A DNA stretch of 64,000 nucleotides from Plotosus lineatus (taxonomy: Eukaryota > Chordata > Actinopteri > Siluriformes > Plotosidae). The notes beneath the pieces were generated by a model. It saw only the letters and a list, made by a program, of their open reading frames with translations. It was not told where the DNA came from and ran no database searches. Of this stretch, positions 55,617-64,000 are shown in pieces (position 1 is the stretch's first letter; every line of letters starts with the position of its first letter). The stretch lies in the NCBI GenBank assembly GCA_024760905.1, contig CM045735.1, positions 31,878,249 through 31,942,248 on the forward strand. Direction: 5' to 3'. The position numbers were made by a program, and so were the translations under genes.

Positions 55617-55747
55617 TTTCTTCTTTTCTTTCCGGCTTTTTCCCGTTCTCGAGAGTCGCCACGGCGAATCATCTGATTCGCACATTTGATTTGGCATAGG
55701 TTTTTATGTCGGATGCCCTTCCTGTCACAACCCTTTAGCAAGGGACA
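55617..55747 (-). mobile_element. 131-bp insertion made only of the S1a RTE-type tail
   Basis: The minus strand starts 'CTGTCCCTTGCTAAAGGG', then 'GACAGGAAGGGCATCCGACA' and ends 'CCGGAAAGAAAAGAAG'. A perfect 16-bp target duplication (55601-55616 and 55748-55763) flanks it. Its 5' end lies just before the point where head and tail join in complete S1a copies. Confidence 0.9.
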
Positions 55748-55763
55748 GTCTGATGTACATACT

Positions 55764-57925
55764 AACAAATAAAAAAATATTTTTCATTATAGCTACACTT
55801 CACTATATATCTAATTTATATAGTATCAAAATTGTGTAATTGTAAAAAGGTGTAGTTGACGATAATTAGTACTGCCACTATGCTGCCTTAATTCCTTTTT
55901 TAATCCTCCTCCCATGAACATTGTTAATGAAATAAATCTACCAATTTGCCTCTTAAATCCTGCTCAAAACAAGATACATTTATACCAGGAACACATAACG
56001 GAACAGATCAGTGTTAGGCCGTCAGATCCAGCAAAGCTTTCAGAAGCACTGACCTACATTTACAACTTAAATTCTAAGTGTTCAATTAAATTGTATAAAT
56101 TTATTCACAACAGTCTCTCCTCTTCATTTCGTAGCGAGTCTCTTGGCTGTACTGCTTCTAGTACTTACTTGTATGCTAGATTTTTTCATCCAATCAGATT
56201 GTGGCTTCTATGTGCTGCCATGTCAATCTAATCTACTCAAGGACTTCAGAATGAGCAGTGCTGGCCAATACAACTTAAACAGTATGAGCAACGGGGCTGT
56301 TTCTTTAACCAATCAGATTTCAGATTTGCCTCACAGGGCCAACCCGTGAGCTTACAATAATGTTAGCAATTTTTGGTCTTCTGACTGGTTATTCAGAGCA
56401 AAACTAGCTGAATGGTCATTGGTGATCTGCAAACAGTATATTAATGTTAGAATTTTTACACCCACAATAGCTGACAAATGAGGATAAATTAACTTGGCGT
56501 CAGATATTCTTAAAAATCCATTTTCAAGGCAGACTTTTCCAAGAAAGCTAAACATCATAAGGAAAGGTTGAGGAAGTGGAGGCAATGGTTACCTTTTTTT
56601 AACCTTTGTCTGAAGGGCAATTTTATTGGGAACCTCCACCAGTAAACGCTGGGGAAAGTTACGTAATGCTCAGAGTTACTAGCAGAAATGCACTAAATGC
56701 CCCTCTCTCTCTACAGTTCCATGCCTTGTCATATTGTGCTTTCGTATATTATTGATGGTTTATATATGTATTAAGAGGTGCCATTTCTATGACTTTGCAT
56801 TTTGAATTTAAATGTCCATCATTTCTGGACAAGCTGTCAACATTGATCATCAACCAACCCCAGTCCACTATTATACCATCCCAATAGCTGAATAGCATAA
56901 AATATCAGCTTTGTCCCCCTGTTTCTTTCATTCAAAACAGCATGAGTGTCAAAAAGTAAATAAAATAAATCTCATAAAAGGAAACGGGGAAAAAAGGGCC
57001 AGTGTGTGAAGTGAAGAGCCGTGGGCTGTTATGAATAGAAAATAACAATTGGTGTCTGGCACATTGAAAGCAAAAGGAATAACATTTCTCTTGATTGCAT
57101 CACTACTGCATTCATGGACTTCACACTTATAGCTATCAAAAAGTGCCACACCACTTTACACAAGTGGTATTATTTAGTAGTTGACTCTCAGTTATGTTCA
57201 AGTAATGCACTGTTTTAGCCAGTTGCAGATATTTCAGAATACTCAGTTTTATATATTAGCTGTTTTTGTATGTATTGAAAATTGAAGGGAAATTCCCCAT
57301 CAGTGTAAAACTCCACCCCTCGGTTTACTTTTTTTACACAGTACCCCACAGCGACAGTCTTTCGCATAATGCTCACTATAGTACTGCTTCTGTTTCTTGG
57401 AAAATACATGTACTTTATTTACTTCAACAGAGAGGCTTTAATAATTTTACTCAAGGGTGTGTCAAGTTAAGCTTATTAATGGACCAGGGACAGCGTGATA
57501 GTTACTGCAAAGAGAAATCGAAATAATAATAAAAAAAAATTACCTCACCAGAGGTGGACGGCTCTATGTTCCGACAGCCCATTGCTACAACAGCCAATCG
57601 GTCAGAAAGCCCTACTCATATGGAAAGGGCACTTTACTTTAAGCATTTGGGCATCCTACTTATTTCCGTTGGGTTAGGATTAGGTGTCGTTTAGGGTTTG
57701 GACTGTCGGACCAATCAGCTTTCGGAGTATAGTGCTGTAACCCTCACGGGCTGATAGAAATGCAGCAGGACAGATTGGTGGAATCTTAGTGCACATGTAA
57801 AGCATGGTGAGTTTATACAGCACCTGTAATAGCAGGTACCACATAACCCTGTACTACCTGCCTTTGGTTGGGTGTTCTGCAACTAAGCTTAGTTGGTGAG
57901 GGCGGGTATGTGAACACAACCCACA
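55764..57925. other. Intron 2, mostly unrecognised
   Basis: No supported gene. 'ATTGCTACAACAGCCAATCGG' near 57580 and 'AACCAATCAGATTTCAGATT' near 56310 look like dispersed-repeat text, but I could not define elements. Confidence 0.45.
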
Positions 57926-58019
57926 GGACGAAAAACAAGACATGTCAAATTGCGGATGAATATCTAATGTACCAACGGCAATCCACACATAGAGAGGAGA
58001 TTGGCACCACTGGGTATTT

Positions 58020-58270
58020 GCTGCTAGAGACTCACCGATGAAAAGCCAAGTAAGGAAGCAATGGCTAATCAAATGCATCATGCAAGGCAAAGTTGAAGGC
58101 CAGAGGTACTGTGGGAACTCAAGAAGAACTTGGATAGATGACATCAAAGATGTCTTTTGTCTTTGCAGAGGACAGGGATAAATGGAGAAATGTTTTTTCT
58201 TGGGTGCACCAACAAACCCCGCTATAGTTTTGATAATGATGATGATGATGATGATGGTGGTGATGATATT
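58020..58270 (+). mobile_element. LINE 3' end fragment with (GAT)n tail
   Basis: The frame reads 'GKVEGQRYCGNSRRTWIDD', similar to the C-terminal 'G-K-x-R-x-x-W-x-D-D' region of LINE proteins, then a stop and a (GAT)n tail (58231-58268). Clade not assigned. Confidence 0.65.
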
Positions 58271-58849
58271 TGTGAAGATTTGTGGTACTACTTATTTAAA
58301 TTGATTACAGGTTAACCCTCAATCATATATCTAATAAACAAACACAGCTCTGGTTCATTCATTCTTGTAAATAGATCACTGTGTTTATGACCTTCAATTT
58401 AAAAAAAAAAAGGCTAGAGCATATTTTATACATACATATAAATCCACCTTTTTACTTGCTTACCTTTAATCACACAGTCTTATGTTTGTTGATGTTGTTT
58501 ACCTTCAGCTGTGCGCAGGTCCTGTTGCACGCTTTAATCCATCTTATTATATCGGCCTTGGAAAAAAGGATAAAACGAGCTCCCTGGAGTCTTTCAGAAT
58601 ACCTTTCATCAGAATTACATGTTCCACGAGCATCTGAGAACCATTTAAAACCTAGCAAACAGTTCCCTATGGTTTCTATATCATCCTGCATCTGATATTT
58701 GGAGGTGAGCACTTCAAAAAAATTGTTTTGACTGGTAAAAATTCTATGTGATTGACAGCATCAATTAAGCATTCTACTTGCATGTCAGGTGATTCCTTTT
58801 GTCTAAGTGTGATGTCGTATAGTAAGTTTAACTTGATATTGTACATCCC

Positions 58850-59012
58850 TAGTACAGCCTGGACTGGGCTCTGTGTAGAGTTTACATGTTTCCCGTCCGC
58901 TTGCATCGGTATCCTCCCACTGTCCACTCTACACATTAGGCTAACTGACTGTTCCAAACTGAACAAAGGTGTGAACGTGAGTGTGAATGGCTGTGTTGTG
59001 CCACTGCGATGG
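58850..59012 (+). mobile_element. SINE family S2, middle part, interrupted
   Basis: 'GGTATCCTCCCACTGTCCAC', 'GGCTAACTGACTGTTCC' and 'GTGAGTGTGAATGGCTGTG' belong to S2. It is interrupted at 59012 by an RTE fragment and resumes at 59217. Confidence 0.8.
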
Positions 59013-59216
59013 AGGAATGAGGATGGATAGGATCAGGAATGAGCACATCAGAGGGACAGCACATGTAAGATGTTTTGGAGACAAAGTCAGAGACTTTGCT
59101 AGATTGAGATGGTTTGGACATGTACAGAGGAGGAATAGTGAGTATATTGGTAGTAGGATGCTGAGGTCGGAACTACCAGGCAGAAGGCCTAGAGGAAGAC
59201 CAAAGAGAGGATTCCC
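59013..59216 (+). mobile_element. RTE fragment RTE-D, internal piece only
   Basis: Matches RTE-A from about 9958 to 10145 ('GGATGGATAGGATCAGGAAT', 'GATGGTTTGGACATGTACAG'). It lacks the RTE 3' end. It sits inside an S2 SINE. Confidence 0.88.
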
Positions 59217-59312
59217 ACTTTTGCCAAAAGATGGCTGAGATTGGTTACAGCCTCCCTTGAAACCCTTGTAGGACGAAACGGTTCGGAAAACAGACAAATA
59301 AATAATAAATAA
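59217..59312 (+). mobile_element. SINE family S2, tail
   Basis: 'AAGATGGCTGAGATTGGTTAC' and 'AACCCTTGTAGGACGAAACG', then GACAAATAAATAA. It completes the S2 copy begun at 58850. Confidence 0.78.
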
Positions 59313-59416
59313 GTTTTTACGTTTCTGTAGCTGCCTGCTTGGTTAATAACTGGGGATAATCGGTGGACATGCTGGTTAGCTTGTGGTATAATATTATATG
59401 ATTAGTGATGGAAAGC

Positions 59417-59417
<1 letters not shown>

Positions 59418-59459
<42 letters not shown>
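59418..59459. repeat. (AAT)n microsatellite
   Basis: About 14 AAT units. Confidence 0.95.
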
Positions 59460-59460
<1 letters not shown>

Positions 59461-59464
59461 CTAG

Positions 59465-59682
59465 TCGAACCCAACAAGAGCTTTGCAGAAGACTCCCCAA
59501 CACTGCAACCTTCTGCATTGCCCAGACTGTCAGAAGAGCTGTGTTCCCGGTAGGAAACCCGGCACTCTCGTGATCTGTGTCAGTAGATCAGGATGTATCA
59601 AACCAAGGGCACCAAGGATAATGGGGAGTCTGACGGTGTAATTTGGATACATGCGAGACATTTCATAGGCGAGGTCTGTGTT

Positions 59683-59728
<46 letters not shown>
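59465..59728 (-). mobile_element. LINE ORF C-terminal fragment, (ATT)n bounded
   Basis: The minus strand reads 'YTVRLPIILGALGLIHPD', resembling the 'V-P-I-V-V-G-A-L-G' C-terminal motif of a LINE group. The (AAT)n run at 59684-59728 lies at its 5' side in this orientation. Clade not assigned. Confidence 0.6.
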
Positions 59729-59861
59729 TGCCCTATGATGTCCTGTCGAGCTGTATAAGGCATACTCTGCCCTTGCCCAAAGTCGACTGAGATGGGTGCC
59801 AGCCTCCTTTTGACCCTAATAAGAATTAAGCAATTCAGAAAATAAATGAATATGTTAATAC

Positions 59862-59906
59862 TCCTCCTCCTCCTCCTCCTCCTCCTACTACTACTACTAC
59901 TACTAC
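59862..59906. repeat. (TCC)n(TAC)n compound microsatellite
   Basis: About eight TCC units followed by about seven TAC units. Confidence 0.93.
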
Positions 59907-59955
59907 ATATAATAATAGTGAAATACCGTATTCAATGTAATAAGTGTCCTGCTAC

Positions 59956-60300
59956 GGGCAGTGGTGGTCTAGTGGTATAGGGCGCTGGATCGCTGATCCA
60001 AAGGTTGGGGGTTCGAGTCCCACTCTCCACAAGGTTGTCACTGTCCCCCCCAGTGCAGCTAACTGGGTTATCAAAGGCCAGCCATGTCTCCCACTGTCTA
60101 TGGTGTGAGGCATGTAAAAGAACCATTGCTGACTTTCGACAAGAGTAGGCTGCAAAGCCATCGGCGTGTTTCCACCCTGTGATGGCCTGGCGAGCTGTCC
60201 AGGGTGTACTCTGCCCTCGCCCAAAGTTGGCTGGGATGGGCACCAGCCTCCCCGTGACCCTAATTAGGATTAAGCGGGTACAGAAAATGATGATGATGAA
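59956..60300 (+). mobile_element. SINE family S1b (L2-like tail), well conserved
   Basis: Head 'GGGCAGTGGTGGTCTAGTGG' and 'GGGGGTTCGAGTCCCACTC', body, switch at about 60178, and tail 'CCCTAATTAGGATTAAGCGG' ending in GATGATGA. One of the least diverged copies; a good family reference. Confidence 0.93.
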
Positions 60301-61062
60301 GAAGCCCCCCAGTGTTTTTGATCTTACATCTAATAACCGCCCATGTGTACTGGGAGCAAAAGCTCAAACTTACCAATTTAATTCTATCAGTCTCTGTAAC
60401 AGTAAAATGAGGCATTCACTGCCTGTACAAGTGAGTTTAATGGTATTTCAAGACCCCCTGCCACTGGGGAATGTCTATAATGTTCATCAATAACTGCACA
60501 TTTGATTGTTCCACCCTGCTTTAAAAACAGGAAAATACTTTGCTGTTCTCTTGGTAAATGTCCAACAAGATGAACCATTAGAAACTGCTACAGCAAAACT
60601 ATGGGATTCTCTGAATGAATGGAGCGATGAGCCAGATATGGACCTATCTGAAAGTGATATTCTCCTGCTCACTAACTTCATACATTTAAAGTTCCTGGCC
60701 ATGTGCTTTTCAAGTGCCAAGTGCTAAAGTTGACCTTTGTGTTGATTGGCTTGATTGTACATCTGGGAGAAAATATTTAAAGGAACAGCACTGTGAGGGA
60801 ACATTAAAGGGTATTTTTTTATTTTAAATTATGCTGTTTTCTGTTTATTTTCAGCTTTCATGTAAGTAGTTTGGTTGATACCACAAAATGAATGACACAA
60901 ATACCAGTTAAACCCTTTCATTGTTCTGTTATTATTCATGTTTACCACCTCGATGATAATAACCACTTACCGTTCCACTCCACTGGTAATAATTTTAATA
61001 AGCGCCCACCCATTCAAAATTTTTAGGCGCCCTGGGCGTTTATTGCATGGAATGGGATGATA
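60301..61062. other. Intron 2, no recognised element
   Basis: An open frame at 60506-60727 (73 codons) is acidic and Leu-rich but has no family features I recognise. Confidence 0.45.
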
Positions 61063-61092
61063 ATAATAATAATAATAATAATAATAATATAA

Positions 61093-61136
<44 letters not shown>

Positions 61137-61151
61137 ATAATAATAATAATA
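61063..61151. repeat. (AAT)n(CTA)n(TAA)n compound microsatellite
   Basis: About 8 AAT, 14 CTA and 6 TAA units. Confidence 0.94.
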
Positions 61152-61199
61152 ACATCAGTACTATTTTTACTACTAAACAACTAAAACTACTGCTTGGTG

Positions 61200-61520
61200 G
61201 TTATATGCCTTCTTGTGGTAAGGCCACAGTGACCTTGATCTTTGACCTATAACCTCCAAAATCTAATCAATTCAGTCCAATTACACATATCTGCAAAGTT
61301 TAAGGAAAATCCCTTTCAGCATTTTTCAAATATTGTGTTCACAAGAATGGCTCACATGAGGCTGCTGCAGTGACCCTAACATTTCACCTATGACCTTCAA
61401 AATGTAATTAGCTTATCCTTTGGTCAATATGGGCTTTAATGCAATGTTTGAAGAAAATCCTTGAAAGAGGAATGCATATATAACCTGAAGACATAACGCC
61501 TCGGGCCCAGGCTATCACCA
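61200..61520 (+). repeat. Dispersed repeat with internal duplication
   Basis: 'CACAGTGACCTTGATCTTTG' and 'GCAGTGACCCTAACATTTC' start two similar halves. The end 'CATAACGCCTCGGGCCCAGG' resembles a repeat widely dispersed in fish genomes. Class not assigned. Confidence 0.65.
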
Positions 61521-61687
61521 ATGTGGAGAAATAAAATGATATTTTTAAAAACAGAATATAACTTGACATAAAAAAAATACTATTTGTTTAGTTTTAAACT
61601 AGCATTAATGTTTATAATGAAATAATAATTATACTTGGTAGCAGATTTAGACAATTCTAAGCTACTCTATATAAAGATCTATCTGGT

Positions 61688-61690
<3 letters not shown>

Positions 61691-61769
<79 letters not shown>
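61691..61769. repeat. (GT)n microsatellite at the exon 2 donor
   Basis: About 39 GT units. On the gene strand (CA)n starts 6 nt after the first intron base of the exon 2 donor. Confidence 0.97.
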
Positions 61770-61771
<2 letters not shown>

Positions 61772-61775
61772 TTAC

Positions 61776-61976
61776 CTGTTCCCAGATCAGTGTGCTCCAG
61801 GGATGTGTGTTGGTTCTGGTGAACCCACTCCCCATTGCACTTAAAGAAGATTTGCAGTGCTGGTCTAGCTCGACACTGAAGCTTAATTGGGTTGCTTTTG
61901 ATGATGTAAGCATCATCAGGCTCCTGAAGGAAGCGAGGCAGGGTTCCGGATGAAGCTGAAAGCCCAGCTCGATTTC
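61776..61976 (-). CDS. unc5d: UNC5D exon 2: first half of the first Ig domain
   Basis: Encodes the mature N-terminal region and the first half of Ig1. The reading has '[20 protein letters not shown]', then '[19 protein letters not shown]' and '[10 protein letters not shown]'. The residues '[13 protein letters not shown]' and '[14 protein letters not shown]' are conserved in UNC5, and this form fits UNC5D best. The acceptor ATTCCAG|GA is phase 1, so exon 1 must end in phase 1. The donor ACAG|GTAAAG is phase 1 and joins the Gly codon of exon 3. The length is 201 nt (67 codons). Exon 1 with the signal peptide is not in the window. Confidence 0.95.
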
Positions 61977-62975
61977 CTGGAATGACAGCAAGTGACACTG
62001 TTTTAGGAGCTTACCGTTTGTGTTCTTATTTGAATGAAATAAATGGATATCATGACAAGATCCGTGAGTCGAACAGATGGTTTAAATTCTCACCGAGCGG
62101 CATATACAAGCTCCGAAATGCTGACTTTTGTGTTAAGGAGTGAAAACAAGTCGTCTGCAGTCAACCATGATGCAATTTGCATAATTTTAATTGGCTTCTG
62201 CTTGCCTTCATTTCTGATTAGTCTTTTAGTCACTGAGATTGGGGACATTCAGTGTGATCAGAGGCAGAATTTCAGAAGCACGGGCATCTTTGTACAACTT
62301 TCTACACAACTTGTTAAATCCACAGAGCACTGTGAATATTTTTCCCTGATCATCTCAGTCAAATCATTATTTTGAATAAATAAATGCATCATTTTAAAAT
62401 CATGCATATGTCCTTGCTAATTTGCTAATGCTGCCTTGTCAGCATTTTTATTATTATTTTTTTTTTTTTGCAAATTTGTCCGCAAATCATGACTAACCCT
62501 GAATTTTGAATATCCTCTAAGGCACTTGCTGCATTTCAAATGTACAAGAAGTGTTATGTAAATTACATTATTATTAGCATTCTTGTTACACATTTCCCAT
62601 GATAATAGCCCATCAGCATGCACTCTAGGGTGAGGGGGACATTATGAGAGCTTTTTGAAGATTAATGATTCTGTAGTGCTCATTGGAGATGTTGAGCAAA
62701 TTAGCTCCTTGTTTCGCTGATTCATGACATCAAAAGATCCTCATTTCCAGAAGGGATAAAACATCTAATTAACAGTAAACATACCATTACTATTGCACTA
62801 CTTATGAGTGGGTTATGATGGTTTACAGAGGTTTACATACACTTATCGTAGATATCAAAGATTTTGTGGACTGTTCGTTCTCTCAGACAGAATAATCACA
62901 AAACAAATACACTGCCTAACCAAAAATAAATACATACATTAATACATAAATAAATAAATAAACACATAAATAATA
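61977..62975. other. Intron 1, no recognised element
   Basis: Sequence upstream of exon 2 in gene sense. An open frame at 62043-62375 has no family resemblance. AAAT-type runs lie near 62930-62970. Confidence 0.5.
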
Positions 62976-62979
62976 AAAG

Positions 62980-63305
62980 GGAAGTGGTGGTTGGTGCTGG
63001 TTGATCCTAAAGTTGGGGGTTCAAGCCCTACTGTCAATGGTTGTCACTGCTGTCCCCCCAGTGCAGCTAATTGGGTTATCAAAGGCCGGCTATGTCTCTC
63101 ACTGTCTGTGGTTAGAGGTTCATGTAAAAGAACCATTGCTGACTTTTGACAACAGTGGACTCCATAGCTGTCAGCGTGTTTCTGCCCTGTGATGGCCTGG
63201 CGAGCTGTCCAGGGTGTACTCTGCCCCCGCCCAGAGTAGGCTGAGATGGGCACCAGCCTCCCTGTGACCCTAATTAGGATTAAGCGGTTCAGAAAATTAA
63301 TGAAT
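62980..63305 (+). mobile_element. SINE family S1b (L2-like tail), head degraded
   Basis: 'GTTGGGGGTTCAAGCCC', body, switch at about 63188, tail 'CCCTAATTAGGATTAAGCGG' ending AGAAAATTAATGAATG, then (AAT)n (63307-63345). Confidence 0.85.
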
Positions 63306-63308
63306 GAA

Positions 63309-63343
<35 letters not shown>

Positions 63344-63364
63344 TAATAAAATTCTGCACTTTAA

Positions 63365-63530
63365 TATGTGGGATGTTTTGCGTGTTCTACCCGTGTTTGT
63401 GTGGGTTTCCTCAGGTACTCCAGTTTACTCCCAGAGTCTACAAATATGCACAGTAGGTTAATTGTCTGTTCCAAATCACCTCTACGGATGAGTGTGTATC
63501 CCACCCTCGCCCGATGTTGGCTGAGATTGG
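63365..63530 (+). mobile_element. SINE family S2 fragment
   Basis: 'GTGGGTTTCCTCAGGTACTCC' and 'GTTAATTGTCTGTTCC' followed by 'CGATGTTGGCTGAGATTGG'. The 3' tail is cut by the Rex3-like fragment. Confidence 0.78.
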
Positions 63531-63539
63531 CAGCCCTCC

Positions 63540-63905
63540 TTTTTCAGCTGCACGGCCCCTCTCACTGCAGGTATTCAACACCAGGTTCAGGGTTACTGCC
63601 ATGACAGGCACTGATGACTTTCCAGCCACAGATATGAGATGCCATCTCAATAATGGAGGAACGAAACACAGCCCATTTGGATTCCATGTGACCTGTCTCT
63701 GGTTGTAGCTCTGCCAGAGGTGGGAGTTAAAGGCCCCTCTGACAATAGACTCCGCCAAACGTTCCCAGGAGCCTTTAACTACACACTTGGGCCTGCCAGG
63801 TTTGGAGGGTGGCCTCCCCCACCATCAGAGCCAGCTCAATACCAGGTGGTGATCGGATGTCAGCTTAGCTGTTGTCTTTACCCGAGTGTCCAGAACATGC
63901 CTCAG
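63540..63905 (-). pseudogene. Rex3-like LINE fragment, endonuclease to linker region
   Basis: The minus strand reads, with shifts, 'SDHHLVL'-like residues near 63850 (endonuclease C-terminal His motif region) and 'ESIVRGAFNSHLWQSYN' near 63720. Unlike the other LINE pieces it has the same orientation as unc5d. It has neither the RT core nor a 3' tail. Confidence 0.72.
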
Positions 63906-63952
63906 AGCAAGTCCACAAGAATATTATGTATTAACGAACATGTTTTATAAAT

Positions 63953-64000
63953 TGCTCAACAATCCAGAGCAATGGAGAGTGTGGAAAAGAGGTGAAGAAG
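63953..64000 (+). mobile_element. RTE copy RTE-E, cut by the window edge
   Basis: 'CTCAACAATCCAGAGCAATGG' (21 bases shown in part elsewhere) and what follows are identical to RTE-A from about 9706. The element continues beyond position 64000. Confidence 0.88.

Noticed and set aside
58470..58712. Minus-strand open frame of 80 codons with several Cys
   Set aside because: No family resemblance, no fitting splice sites and outside the expected UNC5 exon order.
60506..60727. Acidic 73-codon open frame
   Set aside because: No recognisable domain or conserved splice sites; probably chance.

Overview
The window is a stretch of an animal nuclear genome, almost certainly a ray-finned (teleost) fish. 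The only cellular gene I can support is a vertebrate netrin-receptor gene of the UNC5 family, best matched to unc5d. It lies on the minus strand, and seven consecutive coding exons (family numbering 2 to 8) are spread over about 59 kb. Everything else is intron, packed with fish-type retroelements (RTE, Rex3-like, Gypsy with chromodomain), Tc1/mariner and Tigger-type DNA transposons, several tRNA-headed SINE families and long microsatellites.

Gene layout, reading leftwards on the minus strand: exon 2 (61976-61776, first half of Ig1), exon 3 (38560-38417, second half of Ig1), exon 4 (36944-36841, start of Ig2), exon 5 (15801-15621, rest of Ig2), exon 6 (12547-12380, first TSP1), exon 7 (11077-10913, second TSP1) and exon 8 (3159-2953, juxtamembrane, transmembrane segment and start of the cytoplasmic tail). 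All splice phases join (1-1, 1-1, 1-0, 0-1, 1-1, 1-1, 1-1). Exon 1 (signal peptide) lies beyond position 64000. The cytoplasmic ZU5, UPA and death-domain exons lie beyond position 1.

Introns: the left edge (intron 8) holds a decayed LINE and a young SINE with a 17-bp target duplication. Intron 7 (3160-10912) holds a near full-length but frameshifted RTE LINE. Intron 4 (about 21 kb) holds a second RTE copy, Tigger-derived elements, two more TA-flanked elements and many SINEs. Intron 2 (about 23 kb) holds a Tigger relic, a Gypsy element that carries an RTE copy and itself sits inside a SINE, and a TA-flanked element that carries a foldback structure built of 48-bp repeats. Intron 1 starts at 61977 and contains more SINE, Rex3-like and RTE sequence.

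The most interesting points are: four of the seven exons have a microsatellite directly at a splice site; one SINE head is joined at the same point to two different LINE-derived tails; the 48-bp-repeat foldback structure; the three-level nested insertion at 40.8-45.8 kb; and the strong bias of LINE copies to be antisense to the gene. No RNA gene, CRISPR array or promoter could be supported.
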